A stretch of DNA of 64,000 nt, taken from contig WACJ01000127.1 of assembly GCA_008973525.1 (NCBI GenBank), positions 434,001-498,000 on the forward strand, written 5' to 3'. This document shows, piece by piece, positions 14,801 through 27,845 of the stretch. A model generated the notes under the pieces. It was given only the letters and a program-made list of their open reading frames with translations, was not told the DNA's origin and ran no database searches. Source of the stretch: Stenopsyche tienmushanensis. Its lineage: Eukaryota > Arthropoda > Insecta > Trichoptera > Stenopsychidae. The translations under genes were made by a program, and so were the position numbers. Numbering within the stretch: the stretch's first letter is position 1; each line of letters begins with the position of its first letter.

Positions 14801-16102
14801 GTTCGTTTCCATTAAATTTAATATGAAGATAAAATGGTTTGCATTCATTAGCAATTAGTACAACTTTAATGGTGCAAATGAACTTGTTATTTTAAAGACA
14901 TTATACCTAATTACGATTTCAAAGTTTTCCTGCACAATTAAGAAGGCCTTTGGGTAAACCTAAGTACCACAGAATTCAGACAAATATTTTTTCAATGTTT
15001 TTGGTCATTGAACAAAAGTGTTCTTAAGATATTGTAATTTATTAAAAATGCTTCTAAATATGATATTACAAACTTCGCATTGGTTGCCTTCAAGTGATAT
15101 TTAATCTCTATGAAAAACTTTGCTTTATGTAGATGCTTATTTCATGGAGCATTTGAATCTTCTTGCATACTTCTAGCGTCTAATAAGATCAAGTTGTTGA
15201 GCACGCCTTTCGAAATTTTGACTGAAGTAAAGTTTAAATTTACTTTTGAAACATGTTGCAATATTCATGCAGTTTACTATTTGTAGCAAAAATATATCTT
15301 TGGAAGATATGACACGTGTTAAGATATGCTGGGGACGTCGTGCTTGGAGACAGTTGGTAAATTGAACGTCTGCGTGATCGAGCTCAGATGTGGATGCAGT
15401 CACACGGAGGAAACGGAAATGAAAAGAAATACAAAATTTCCCGGATTGATCGGAAAAGCTTCATTGGACGTAATGCATGACAATATACTATCGGAATCTA
15501 AGAAAGCCACTTCACCTGCGTTATAAATTCGCATTGACATTAAAATAATATTTTATTGTAGTCCATCCGCGTTGAAGTGCTTGCCAATGTAAATGCTAAT
15601 ATGTCTCCATTTTCAGGGCGTTATCCGCCACGATAATTGCTCTAAAATTCATGAAGTTGTTCATTGCCTCCATTTTATGCACCAGTAGCCATAAAATGAC
15701 CGAGAATGCAGCAAAATCGTCAATTTGATAATGTATTTAGTATTCAGATTCTCGGCGTTTATACGGCGAGGTAAAACGACCGTAAATTTAAACGGGTGAT
15801 TCGGAAAATTTTGATATAAATTTCGTATGAAATTTAAATGGAGTTCAACGGTTTGAAAATTCATTTTTATCAAAGATAAAACCTAAATTGTATTTGACAA
15901 CAGCTTCCGACGATGAGCGGAAATTGCTGATTATCGCCAAGAGTGAATTAAGGCTCTCGTTAGAAAGGATTTCCTATATCTTAACAATGTTAAACGGAAA
16001 GACAGCCAACGAAAATCCCTTTTAAAACATCTTTATAAAAATTCTTTATTTATGTAAGTGTTGATATAAAAGCCTATAAGCAATTCTGTGAGGATATTTA
16101 AG
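11881..16102. other. Gene-free stretch
   Basis: No recognisable gene. A motif TACAGGGTGCGACAG at 13759-13773 recurs in near-identical form at 19718-19732 and may be a transposon terminus, but no partner end was found. A minus-strand open frame at 12644-13000 is rich in Lys/Ile and matches no family I know. Parts of 12,600-13,600 are somewhat less AT-rich and could be regulatory. Confidence 0.4.
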
Positions 16103-16317
16103 AATCATCGGTGGAAGAAGAGACTGATAAAGCAAATTTGGTGAAAATAGCTTCTGGTATGACCCAAAATTCAGATGATAATAGCACATCAAACATTCCA
16201 CTTCTTCCACCGAAAGAGCATAAGAACGAAATTATAAAGATCTATCACTCAAAAATAGAACATAGAACCTATGATACTGATGGTAATGAGAAAATGTTCT
16301 CCCTTAATTATGATTAA
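16103..16317 (+). other. Possible orphan terminal exon, family unknown
   Basis: An open frame begins just after an AG (ATATTTAAG) and runs 70 codons to a TAA. Its composition is more protein-like than neighbouring open frames: an acidic start (VEEETDKANL), a Ser/Asp/Asn-rich linker and a charged tail (IYHSKIEHRTYDTDGNEK). I do not recognise the family. No upstream exon with a matching phase was found, so it may be the last exon of an unseen gene, a relic of a mobile element or chance. Confidence 0.2.
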
Positions 16318-18119
16318 TAGTAACGACGAAGAAAACCTTATCTCATATTAACATATAATAAAATGACCATCATTGTTACAAAAAGCATATCTTTGTCACA
16401 TATAAAATAAAAATATTGTAATATCAAGGTCTGTCTATATTGTAATGTAACACTATTCGGAATCTTTATTACAAGAAAGTATTAAAAAATCTATCCCTAA
16501 CCTTTCCAAGGTAAATTCAGAGTAAACAGAATTAACTTTTGTTGGCATGGAATCCAAATTCTTGAACGAATATCGAAGTAAACCCTTTGTTTGGATATAA
16601 CTTTAGGGATACTGCAGAATCTATTAAGTCAATTTAAAATGTCATATCTTCATCGATTATGAATATAAGTTTTTCCGAGCTGTTTGAATAATTTAATTCA
16701 CATCGATTTTTAATTCAGTTTAAAAAATATTTTCAGATGTTGACTATTGGTAATATTTGCAGTATAAATCATGACCTGAATTAATCATTACTTTTTTAAG
16801 GCGACTCACTGTTCCAAAATATTAATTAATCAAATGATGAGTGTGGTTTTTGATAAAAATTTGCAATTTCACATGTAAAATCAAATGATTCCGATAACAT
16901 TTGGTCTGGCGACGCTGAGTAAATAAAAATGCTAATTGCTTCGGAAAATTCAAAAGATCCAAAAGATTGAGCTTATTTTTCATGATATAAATAAAATCAA
17001 TTATAAGTCTTGAATGAATAAGAGTAAATCTGAAGATAAGCCCAAGCCAAAACTTTATTTTATCAAAAAATGATACATAAAAGCCTAATGTTTTCGTTGT
17101 AAACGTCTTTGTTTCCTTTTATCGTCCAATATTTTACAGTATTACCACCAGAAAATATCTAAAGCTTGACAAATGGCGCAGACAATGAGGTGATAAAAGC
17201 CACTTTTTGTAGCCGATATAAGAAGCTAATCGTGATTGAACTGTTAAAGGAAAAGCTTCAAAATTCCACCCTCGCAAACATTTAGCTCTCGGAGGCAACA
17301 CAAATAGATACAAAAATCGAATTAGGGGTCGAACTTTCGATCCGGCTCGATGTGCTCACTATTAATTGGCTAAAATTTAATAACAGCATCCTAAGCTCGA
17401 TATCGACGACGTCGTCCATAAATTATCTTGCGCTGAGACGTCCACAAAAAAACGCGAATGTTAATCAATCTTGCGAAATTAATTAATCCTTAATGAAGGA
17501 TCTGGACCGCCACAAGTTTGGATGGCAGCATATATCTTGCTCAATATCTTAAATCTTGTATGTTCGTCGTTCGCAATCCATCACGTATGGATCGCATATT
17601 TCTATTTATCATCGCTGACAATGCAACTGGCGAAATTCAGATTTATCTGAATCTATCAGATCGAATCAAAATGTATAAAACAAAATTAATTTAATTAACG
17701 CTTTTGTATTGAACTACCTTCTTGTATAATAGTAGGGATTTTAGTCCCATACAAATTTAAAATTTAGATCGGAAACATATGATAAACATGTTTTTGAGGG
17801 GGCGTAATCAAGACGACACGTGTCTTGATATTGCACAATATCAAACCAAAATATTATTATATTTGCAATATTAAGGAAAAATTGGCTTAAAATAATTGGC
17901 ATTAATGAGCATATAAATTTATATATTAAAATGACATACATTTTAAATCAGATTTAAATTAATTTTGGATTATATTTGATGTCTTTCATCAGATAATGGC
18001 AATTTTTTTTACGAATATCATTTTTTTTGTATGATTTATTATAAAGTATGTGTTAATATGAATGTTGATGATAAACATTATTTTCTTCGTTGTCATATTA
18101 AGTCATCTTTCTATTACAA
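16318..18119. other. Gene-free stretch
   Basis: Nothing recognisable as a gene, RNA or repeat. 17,280-17,650 is moderately less AT-rich than its flanks and could be regulatory, but only base composition supports this. Confidence 0.45.
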
Positions 18120-19640
18120 TGCTATATTTAAATGTAATTCTATCGTCGAAGGCGGCTCGGATGGATGACGAATGACATAAATATGTTAAATATGGACGCG
18201 GTTAAAAAATGACGCGTTAACCCTTATCGCCCGAGACGTTCGTTCCTGCTGGTGCTCACTTTGCGTGCTTTTTAGTCTGAGGATTCCGCGGGGAAGAATA
18301 GATACGCTCTGATGATTATCATATGATGGACGAAGGTGCATCGCGAGCAACCCTTTCCGTCCGTGACTTACGTGCGCGCGAACTTAATTTATGACCCCGG
18401 GCCGTTAAATTCTAGGGCGGGCTTTCGTGTTCTGACACGTGAACACTTTTTATTGGGCCTTAGCGTTTCCCTTATCTACCGAAAGGAGCACGATTGACGA
18501 CCGGGCCGCTTCCTGTTAAATTTAAATCGGTTGCGTTTCCATTGCACCCGTGCAGCGATGCACGACGAGTTTCGGATGAGCGGGCGTCGGGCTTAACTAG
18601 TTAACGAGGATCGTTTCCTGTTGAAAATTCGAGGGTCGTAAAAGTTAAAGATGGTATCGTCGATGGGGTTTCCCGGCAAAGACTTTTGAATATTTTTCTT
18701 GGAATGTTTTTCAGGTCGAAGAATACGGGGGGTGCATCCGGAGTTAATTTACAACGCCAAGTGTTTATGTTTTCTTGCTGTGGTATTTATAAACTTTGGC
18801 TTTATTTTGGATGTAAATGTAAACAAAGTTATTAATGACAATATTTAATAAATCCTATCGCCTTTTGATATCACGCTTATATCAAAAAGAAATATTTTTT
18901 AGGCAGTGTAGAAGAAAATTATGACACTTGATTGTGGTGGTATTCGATTAATTCAAACTTAGTTTATGGCTTGAATTTATCTATGTTAAAAAATATTAAA
19001 ACACACAAGAGCATATCAATGAATTAAGTTTAGTTTTGGCAGTTTTTTCGATGGGGATTTTCCGGAAAATTGTATGTTTTATGATAAAAATGATGTAACG
19101 GTGGTCGTCAGTGTGGGTGCGTTGACAATTAGGATGTACGGGGTGTTTACCTCTTCGGGTCCGGGCGGGGGCGGCGCCCGGGGCGCAGTCCTCGGGCGCG
19201 ACCCGACCTCGGCTGGCGAGGATACGTCGCATCGCTGATGTGAAGGGCGGGGGTCGCTCGGGGGCCGAGGGTCGTCACGCCCGCGGCGGGCGGGGCGCGA
19301 GTGACCACGCGCGGCACATCTCTCCAGGAGCACGAACAGCACGACCGAGTCCGACGGCGGAGCGCGCGCAACTGCCGTGGCCGCCGCCCCCGCTGCTCAC
19401 CCTCGACCACGTGCCCGCCACCCCCAGAGCCTCAACCCACGCGCGCCCCCTCGCAACTCCCAAATCTTGCACCTCTCTCGCGAAGATCTTCGCCGGTCGA
19501 GTGTGCCGCATGCCGACGTACACCGGCACACGCCACTATTGGGACCGTCCAACTTGGAACCCTCCGCCTTATCATTCCCGAATAAATACACTTTCATTTA
19601 TCAAAATCCCCTTAAAATCCAGACCAAAACTTGAATAGAT
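18120..19640. promoter_or_regulatory. GC-rich, CpG-dense island; candidate promoter and first exon of a minus-strand gene
   Basis: Base composition changes sharply here, most strongly at 19,140-19,540, where CpG is frequent in an otherwise very AT-rich window. The left shoulder (18,140-18,760) holds an E-box CACGTG near 18,438 and a perfect palindrome TTAACTAGTTAA at 18593-18604. On the minus strand a strong splice donor (GAAGAG followed by GTAAAC) lies at about 19,151-19,146, so 19,152 to about 19,450 could be a first exon, coding or untranslated. All six frames are open over parts of the island because GC-rich DNA lacks stops, so the open frames themselves are not evidence. The downstream gene would lie to the left, but no exon was recognised there; it may be beyond the window. 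Confidence 0.45.
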
Positions 19641-20483
19641 TCACCGGCGATATCCTATGGACGCTGAGAATCTTTTTGATATCATTTTGTTTGCCGTTGT
19701 CTACGAATTCGCCCTAATACAGGGTGCGTCAGCTATTTGTGTACACAACTGTGAGCGAAATAAAAATGACTACATTTATGCGACAAAACCACCAAATACC
19801 TGTTTATATCAGAGAGTTTCTCATTTCCGTGATCTGATCAGTCCAGTGTAACCAAAGTCTTCCGATGAACTGTAGATTGTGCTGTTGTTTAGCTTATTTG
19901 AACAAACAAACATTTTAATATCAGTTAGTATGTATAGTGACAACATTTTCAAAATATATAAATATATTTGATCGGTGCATAATTATTGCGGGTATTTATT
20001 CTTTTAAAATCCCTTTTTAATTTTTTTCATTAAAATAATCCTCTATTTTCACTTAGCAAAGATGCTTCTACGTACATATACAGAATGTTTGGTACATGAA
20101 CCAACAATTTTTTTAAGGAATTAAGGAAGTCTTTTCCTAGGTTTCACACATAAATCCTATGTCTTAAGAGTCAGGGTTGTCGAAATAGATTTTTTTTCAA
20201 CATTATGAAAAATCCCCAAAATTTCACCTTTAAATCGTCCTAACTTTTTAATCTGAGGTTGTAATAGCATGAAATAATTATTTTTGTATTTTTTATTTAA
20301 ATAAATAATTATTTTATGCAAAGTCAAAAAAAAGTGCAAACTAATGAGAAATGTCAACTTCTAAATTCTCTAATCAAAAATCTAACAATTATTTTGAACT
20401 TAGTTTTAGTTTATACATTTATCTAGTTTATACCCTTTACAACGATATGCTACATGTCATATAAATCATTCAATAAGTCGTTA
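19641..20483. other. Gene-free stretch
   Basis: No gene. The motif TACAGGGTGCGTCAG at 19718-19732 matches one at 13759. The remainder is AT-rich unique-looking sequence. Confidence 0.4.
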
Positions 20484-20582
20484 CCTATATAGTCCTGTGA
20501 TTAAGCGGTTGGACTCGTAACTCAATCATTTTGGGTTCGAATCTTACTGCTAGCGGATTGCTAAAAGCCACATAAAAAAAAA
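20484..20582 (+). mobile_element. Short tRNA-derived SINE
   Basis: A tRNA-like head carries an A-box region (GTGATTAAGCGGTTGG, from about 20,497) and a B-box (GGGTTCGAATC, 20533-20543) at pol III promoter spacing, and ends in an A-run after GCCACAT. The same head is found at 62539-62623 (A-box part missing) and, in a longer composite form, on the minus strand at 54956-55490. The stem pairing is too poor for a functional tRNA gene. Confidence 0.6.
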
Positions 20583-20589
20583 TGCCAAA

Positions 20590-20960
20590 CGCCTTGTATA
20601 AGTGGTTTGCACAACCCTATATGAGAGCTCCAGTCACCGACAACCCTTTGCCACCATTTCCATCTGTCCTAAACGTCTTCCCTCCAATTATCCTAGGCCC
20701 AGACGTAGAGCATCTATGTCTAATTGTCTATACCAGCATAGACGGAAAAGACTGAAAATCGAGACTACATCGCCGCGAACGGTCATGGTCCATGTTTCAC
20801 TATTGTAAGCCACTACCAGCTTTATCATTGTGTTATACATTTTAATCTTTATTTTCGCCGATAGTGATTTGTTATCTGAAATGCTTTTCAGGGCATAGTA
20901 GTACCAAATTGAACGACGGTTCAAGAAATTCAAATAGGGAGGTATAAATCTCACAGATGA
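20590..20960 (-). mobile_element. Non-LTR retrotransposon fragment (RTE-like reverse transcriptase C-terminal region)
   Basis: The minus strand encodes, from about 20,954 downwards, YYALKSISDNKSLSAKIKIK and then VVAYNSETWTM. This is the thumb/connection region typical of RTE-type reverse transcriptases (usual form: alanine-leucine-lysine block, then TYGSETWTL). A frameshift follows, and a later frame resembles the basic Gly-Arg-Pro-Arg-Trp tail of such proteins. The catalytic YADD-type box is not present, so this is a 5'-truncated, decayed copy. It abuts the short SINE at 20484-20582, which lies on the other strand. Confidence 0.6.
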
Positions 20961-23900
20961 AGAAGGAAGACATGTATTATCAAATTTCGACGACCAGGTA
21001 CTTTTTGTCAGCCGTGAAAGACTTCAATGTGAGTCATTGAACCATCGTTCGTCGTTTCGAAAGTCTCAGAAAATATGAAAATTGATTGAAGTCAAACATG
21101 TTTAAATTTTCAGCGATTTGCTGCAACGAAACGAGCGAACGTTGAATAGTGATGTCTTTTCAAAAACATGAAAAAAAAGAAGCGTTCACTGCAAAAAGGC
21201 AATGTGTTATGTTTGGAGAGAGAAACGGACTTATCCACTAGGAAATCATCACAAACGGGTTTTGTTATTGATGGAATGACGACGATTCGATGACGTTTGT
21301 TAAGATCGCCAATTTATTATACTGCATTCCAATTCGAAGTGGTAGAGCATAATATGGCGAACATTGATATGATGTTCGATACACATCTTGACTAATTGAA
21401 ATAGAGGATTATTTTAATGAAAACCATCAATTTTTAAAGAAAATTATGCACCCACCCAAAACATATGCTTTGATCACCATATTATAAAAATCGATTTTTC
21501 TTTATTCAAAATGGTATTCAAAATGCAGGCTTCTATAACTGTGTTTGAATATGGATGTTCTTCAAAAATCTAAAATTTTTGTCTGATAAAAAGATTTTAC
21601 AAGAAAGAACATTCATGTCTACTAGTGTAGTTATCAACTCTTGACAATAAACTGGTATACATCAAAACTGGCAGCACCCATTGATCCAGTATCGATCCTT
21701 GTTTACGCGATCACTGGTCGGGTTGCCGAATTATAAGCATTTTTCATTTGCATATTTGCATTTTTTAAAAAAACCTAAAATCGGACATTTCATGTGAAAT
21801 AGTTGAATATATTTGCGCTTAGTCATTGAATTTTTTAAAATCAACAAGAAGAAATTTAAAATGTAAACATCATCGATTGCGTTTCGTTTAAGGGTTGAAT
21901 TAAATTAACCTGAAACTTTGATACGATGTCATCGTTGTTCATTCGATAAAATGGCCTCCATCAAGCTCTTCCTCCACAAGTCAATCGTCCCTTAAATATT
22001 AATGTGCCACGTGTAAATCACAAATTGTCTTTTAAATATCAAATTTACAATTTAATATTTAACAGTGCTATGATCCTTTTTAGATCTTATACTGAACAAA
22101 TAAATTTTGATCGCAATTGACGACAAAAAATATCTGAAATTGATCATATATAAAGGATTGTGTGATAGTGAGATCAAATAAAGTATCTCGTGATAACGAG
22201 ATTTAATGAGCACATTAGTAGGGATATTAAGGCAATTAAAAATTAATGTGAATTTTGTGTGAATGTTATATGTAAGTAATGGTGTCATAAAATTGTGCTT
22301 CATATTGGAGAATGAATGTAGAGGATTGAAAAATATTTCTACAAATATAATGTTTTTTTATTTGATATTTTCATAATGCACTATGGCAGTAATTAAAAAT
22401 GATGTAAGGATTTTTATGGCATACTCTTAGAGTTAAAATAAATTGTTCTTGTAATTTTGAAATGGTCTTGTCTTTGGAATATCGTCTCGAATCTTCAAAG
22501 GCAGTTTATTCAATGGTTCGTCTGCTTCTTTTCCCATTTTCAATACCTAAAGTGCGAACATTCCACATTTATGGATGCATTGAGACTGAATCGAACCGTA
22601 CGATGCTACATTGAGCTGCAGCGAAACCTCCACAAATATTATATTTTACGACACTCATGCAGAAAAATACGCTTTCGTGCTTTCGATGAAGTAATGCTTC
22701 TTCCATAAGAGAAATTCCCTCTACCGAGCTGAATAATCCCGGATTTAAATCCACATTATACGAGCCATCAATTCCACATGCATTATTTATTATCGCCTTC
22801 ATCACGACATCCTTTGATCTCTCATTCCAAAGGCATAGTTTTCGATTACCACATCAAACTCGAAAGAAGTTCCTCCCGAACGGACCATGAATGGTTCTTA
22901 GTGGGACACATCTAAAAGTTGTCAAGTTCCCAATACGATAACTAATTTACATTTTGGTTCCACTGCCTCAAATCGGATATTCCAATTAGCAAATCTTCAG
23001 GATAACTTCCAAGTATCGGGGGAGGTCTATCCCGTTGGGACCTCATCCTATTCCACGTCCGTTCATCCTCTTAACCCTCAGTTAAAGCCTCTCTCGTCTT
23101 ATATACGATTAACAACTCTATAATTGCAATAATAATGCGCTAAAACACTTTCAATACCATAAAATGTACCTACTTGAATCTGATATATATGTACTTCATC
23201 CCATTAAAATTTAATTAAAACTATGAATTTTCAAGATGTGTAATATATTAACATTACATAATTTTAGACATGGAAGTACAATATCCGCCAGACTAAGTGT
23301 TATCAAAATCTCAAAACATTGTAGCTGTCGAATTGTTAATAAAAGTGCACTCATTTTTGTTAGAGCGTCAGTTTATTAGATTGTTTACAATCTGTAGGAA
23401 ATATTATGTTTTTGATATTCAAATGCAATGTTGTACTTGCTTTATATTTAACTATAAAAGTGCAAAATTTTACGGAAGGGCAGTATAAAGTGCGACTTGA
23501 AAGAAACTATTGAAATATTTTCATGCATATGGTACTCTATTGAACATTGTCTTGTAGTAAAATTGACGTTTACGATCTTATAATGTGTCAAAAAATAAAA
23601 TCAAAGGATGATCAATATAATATTTGTTGCAAAGAGTGATCAATCGATGAGAAATAAGGACCTACTCAGGTTTAAAATTGAATTGTAACGATCACCAATG
23701 ATTCAATTATGAACCAGCTGTCTATCAATTCAGGATCACTACAATTGAGATAGATGATTTCCTGTGAGCTGGTATAGAATATTATTTAACTATAGAGTTC
23801 TAAATCAATTCCAAGCATTTATTGTTTGTAAATTTAGAATTTAGGGCAAGCTTACGAGTTTTAAAAAATTCATTCGTTCACAATTTTGGTTAATAAATCT

Positions 23901-24062
23901 TAATTTAAATAATTTTCGTGCGTGAGATGAGATGTGGTTGATAAGAGATGATCTAAATCTTAAATTGCATCCATGATTGTCTCAAATTCATCCTCGTTTA
24001 TATTCATATCAGTATCCAACATAACTTTTTCTTCGATGTTGTGTAATCGAGGAGTTTTTATG
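20961..24062. other. Gene-free stretch
   Basis: No gene or clear transposon recognised. 22,880-23,100 is less AT-rich than its flanks, with several CCC/GGG clusters, and could be regulatory or an old repeat. The 75 bp before 24,063 are probably the 3' flank of the mariner relic that follows. Confidence 0.4.
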
Positions 24063-25022
24063 CTAGTATTTTACGTTCAGCTGCTCTTTGGTGGCCATCT
24101 CAATGTCAGGAATGGTATCAAAACGTTTTCCCTTTAGCACCGTTTTTATTTTTGGGAAGAGCCAGAAATTGCATGGTGCTAAATCTGGTGAGTAAAGTGG
24201 ATGTGGACAACAAGAAGATTTTTTCCAGCCAAAAACTCGTGAATCAGAAGCGATGTGTGACACGGCGCATTGTCATGATGAAGAAGGAAGCCATTAGCCC
24301 ATTTTTTTGGTCTCTTTCTTCGTATATCGTTTCGCAAACGTTGCACTATGCCTTTGTAAAATTCGGAATTCAGTTGTTCCCCTTGGAACGAACTCTGATC
24401 ACACTATGCCCTCACTATCAAAAAAAAAAACAATGAGCATGGTCATGATGTTCAACTTTAATTGACGTGCTTTTTTAGGGCGAGGGGAGTTAGGGGTTTT
24501 CCATTGGGAACTCTGCATTTTCGTCTCAGGGTCATAGCAATAAACCCAACTTTTTTCTACAGTTACAATTTTGGCCATGAAGTCCGGATCTGCTTGAAGG
24601 CGATCCTTCAATTCCATGCAAACCGAAATACGATTTTCCTTCTGTTCATCAATCAAAAGTCTGGGAATAAACTTTGCACTCACTCGTTTCATTAGCAAAT
24701 TATCGTTTAAAATAGTTTGCACAAACCCGAAAGAGATGTTAATTTCTGCAGCAAGATCTCGAATAGTTATTCGTCTAATTGGACGAACAAATTTTGCCGC
24801 TTTTTGCACGTTTTAGTCTGTTTTTAAGGTCATTAGACGTCCCGACCGTTGCACATCGTCAACTGACTTATTCTCGTTTTTAAATTGCTCATACCACTTG
24901 TCAACAGTCTTTAGAAGTGCCACATTATCACCATATACCGATTTTAACATTTCATGAGCTTCTTTGACACTTTTTTGCAACTTAAAATAAAACTCAATGC
25001 TAACGCGTTGTTCGAAATCCAT
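24063..25022 (-). pseudogene. Decayed mariner transposase
   Basis: Three minus-strand frames give successive parts of a mariner transposase of nearly full length (about 320 codons; 340-350 is usual). The N-terminal helix-turn-helix starts MDFEQRVSIEFYFKL at 25,022 and includes KWYEQFKNENKSVDDVQRSG. The middle has AKFIPRLLIDEQKENR and YDPETKMQSSQWK. The end has LHHDNAPCHTS and YSPDLAPCNFWLFP. At least two frameshifts separate the parts (near 24,810 and 24,400). The first catalytic position, normally GDE before the Trp, reads VEK, and the third catalytic Asp appears as Asn, so the copy is dead. Clear terminal inverted repeats were not found. Confidence 0.85.
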
Positions 25023-26439
25023 GATGCGCGACAGACGCGATAAACACGATCTAATGGACGAGGCGGCTATGGACATTGACTAACTTATCATAACGTATAC
25101 AAATGGTCGTATCCTTAATTCACTTTATTTGATGTATTAATTTAGGATTTTTAAGAAACCAAGGATAGATCAACAATATAAATCGACTTTTTTTAAAATT
25201 TATTGGTACAATGATTTCTTTTCTACAATCTGGATTTGAATGCGCCCCTTTATGATAAGAGTCCAGGATTTGAGCCACTATACCGATACTTGGTCTCGGT
25301 TAATGAATACATTGTACCAAAAGCAAGCCTCATAATTTCATACATATGTTTTCAAACTCGAATTTATAATTCATAAAATGCTATTACGCTAAGAAGGAGT
25401 ATGTTCTAAGTCATCGAATGAATTTTTAATTTCAATTTAAGCGGGACCGTGGATGTGTTTTTGTCCAAATTTATAAGACTCCCTGGATTGGGTGCGAGAT
25501 CCCGAAGATTGCGCACATCTTCGCAGCATCTGCTCCCAAAGCTCCACAACAAATGGAGGCTTTTAGAACGGATACCACAACATTAACCGAGACGTCAGTC
25601 TCTCATAAAATGCTAATATCACGGGCGCGGGATAACAGCCCGGTGTTCAATCTATTTGGAAAAAAAAAGTAAAAACAGTATATAAACACGTACAGCTTTT
25701 CCGACTGGATGCCTTTGTATGAGAGCTTCCAGATATAGCCTTTTCGGTGGAACGGTCGATTGATCGTCAAAATAAACGGAATTAAGTCTTAAAACGGGAT
25801 TACTCGTATCTCGAAAACCACAATTTAACTTTATAGTCCTTATGCATGCGCGTTTAAGGCTTCGAGTCTTCAGCATTCCTCGATTGCTTAGCTAAGCTAT
25901 TTCAACAGCCTTGTGCGAAGTTTCCATTTGTTTTCATCGCGTTTGTATTGTTATTTTAACCATTGATCTCAATAATTATTTGCTTGTATAGTAATTACAT
26001 ATTACAGAATATTTTATCGATTTATTTGGTATCAAACTATCCACCAACAACAGCATGATATATTATGAATAAGTGCTCGAATGAACGACTAAATTATTAG
26101 TTCATGATGCGAATAAATGGATGGCTATTAAATAATGAGACAAGCCTTATAAAGATCGAACCATATCATATAAAATGGATGAGGAACATCGATTGATCGA
26201 CTTCCTGGAGTTGAACGCCAACTAATGATGTTTTTTTAAAATCTAGATAACTTATGTGGTTCATCCAAATATCTGCATAAACGACATTGTAACCATAGTT
26301 GAAAGTTGAAAATTTTTGAAAAAATCATCTTTAAAATTAGTATCAAGAGTGAATAATCTATAGTGTCGCTTTCATCAATGGAAGATAATAATGCTGCATT
26401 GGGTTTATTTATAAATGAAAAATTGTCGAAGATTAAATT
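25023..26439. other. Gene-free stretch with a GC-elevated block
   Basis: An 11-bp inverted pair (TTGGTACAATG at 25203-25213, CATTGTACCAA at 25310-25320) lies about 100 bp beyond the mariner relic and may belong to a small element. 25,440-25,660 is conspicuously less AT-rich (for example CGGGCGCGGGATAACAGCCC) with no convincing reading frame; it may be regulatory or an old repeat. Confidence 0.4.
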
Positions 26440-26665
26440 TCCTTGTTAAAATCAGTCTCGTTATTTAATAGCCAAAAATTACAGTATTTTCTAAATAAAA
26501 ATATCGTTGAAACCGATCCATCTGAATTGTAAAGGGGATAAATACACCCTTTTGTTTGTGATAAACAAGTCATTATAAGCCGAATTGGCGTCAAAGGCCA
26601 CGGAATAGGGATCATTGTGTTAAATACCAATTTTATTCAGAATCGGATCGAATAACAGAATTAAA
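26440..26665 (+). repeat. Dispersed repeat, inverted partner of 11634-11880
   Basis: Collinear by eye with the minus strand of 11634-11880. The shared order of blocks is: TTTTCTRAATAAAAATATC near 26,490; an ACCGATYCATCTGA-like block; GATAAACAAG near 26,560; TAGGGATCATYGTGTTAAAT near 26,605; and CGGATCGAATAACAGA near 26,645. Class unknown; there is no coding capacity. Confidence 0.6.
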
Positions 26666-27845
26666 TTATCAGTAAGACATTTGTAGGGAAGAAATTTTCT
26701 CCGATCGATTGATTTTCCATTAGGATAATCTTACATTTTCACAGGATTTCAAATATAATTATAGAAATACAAGAGTGTTTTATTTTTCCTATATTTGAAA
26801 ATGTAAATTCTTTATTGCCTCATCAGCATTTTCGTGTAAATACCCCATCCCAAATGTAATACAGCCTTCATGATTTATCATGTCTTCATATTTAAATGCA
26901 TTTTTTTAGGTATAGCGAAAAGTAGATGCCATAACCGAATGTAATATCGATCTTTGTAAAATATGTTTTTAATAACACTCTTGATTCAAAGGCAAAATAA
27001 AATCTAATAAGTGTAAAATCTCAAAAAAAATCAGGAGGAAGTCTATTAATAATTTAGAACGAGGAGTGGTCATGAGAAAACAAAGATTTTCCAAAGTCAT
27101 GATTAATTATTGAACATTTTTCGCTATTACAAATAAGTAGTAAAAATAGTAATTAAAAAACATTTTAAGAGATTCTCGCTCATAGTCAGTGTGTATCGAG
27201 ACACGGTTCAGGAAACAACGGGGTGGCAACGCAAGCGCCCACCACGGGCGCAACTGGGCTTAGGGCGCAAAATGCAGAGTACCGACCCGGTCGAGAGTTT
27301 CTTTTTTTACATGAATCAACACTGTCCGTTTTTATAATATACACTAATTTGTCTAATTCCTCTTTTCTACGTTATCGCTCAAACACTTGGCCGACGCAAA
27401 TGGCATAAACACGCAATAAACTAAAACAACAATATTTTCGACCGATTGAAAAATTTAAACAACAGTCTTCTTTGGACTATTTCGTTTTATAATGAGAGTT
27501 CGTAATCGTTCTGTAGACATATTCAGATATGGCGTCCGATGGCGAGGCACTCATTCGTCATATCAGGGGTCCGAAAAACGGACCGATTGGATATTCAAAC
27601 CTTGTGGCCATTCCGTCTTCTTTTAAGACATTTTGAAGTATTTTCGATAATCTGTACGATCACGGAAGCTTGCTCAGAAGCTAACATACATAGGTGGCTC
27701 GCACTAAATGAGGAATCTAGACTTCCTCCATCCATAAAACCCACATATTTATCTTTCTTAGTAATTTGTACTGCTATCTTACCTAGTTTCTTAGTTTTAG
27801 CGGGCTGGCATGATCTCGAATAACTGGACTAATAAACAGGTCAGG
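26666..27845. other. Gene-free stretch
   Basis: No gene recognised. 27,190-27,300 contains a GC-rich patch with GGGCGCAACTGGGC and similar words, of unknown origin. Confidence 0.4.

Noticed and set aside
19147..19638. Proteins from overlapping GC-rich open frames on both strands
   Set aside because: All frames are open because GC-rich DNA lacks stop codons; composition is Arg/Pro/Ala low complexity and no family is recognisable.
20484..20582. tRNA gene
   Set aside because: A- and B-boxes are present but the acceptor and anticodon stems do not pair and an A-run follows, so it is a SINE head.
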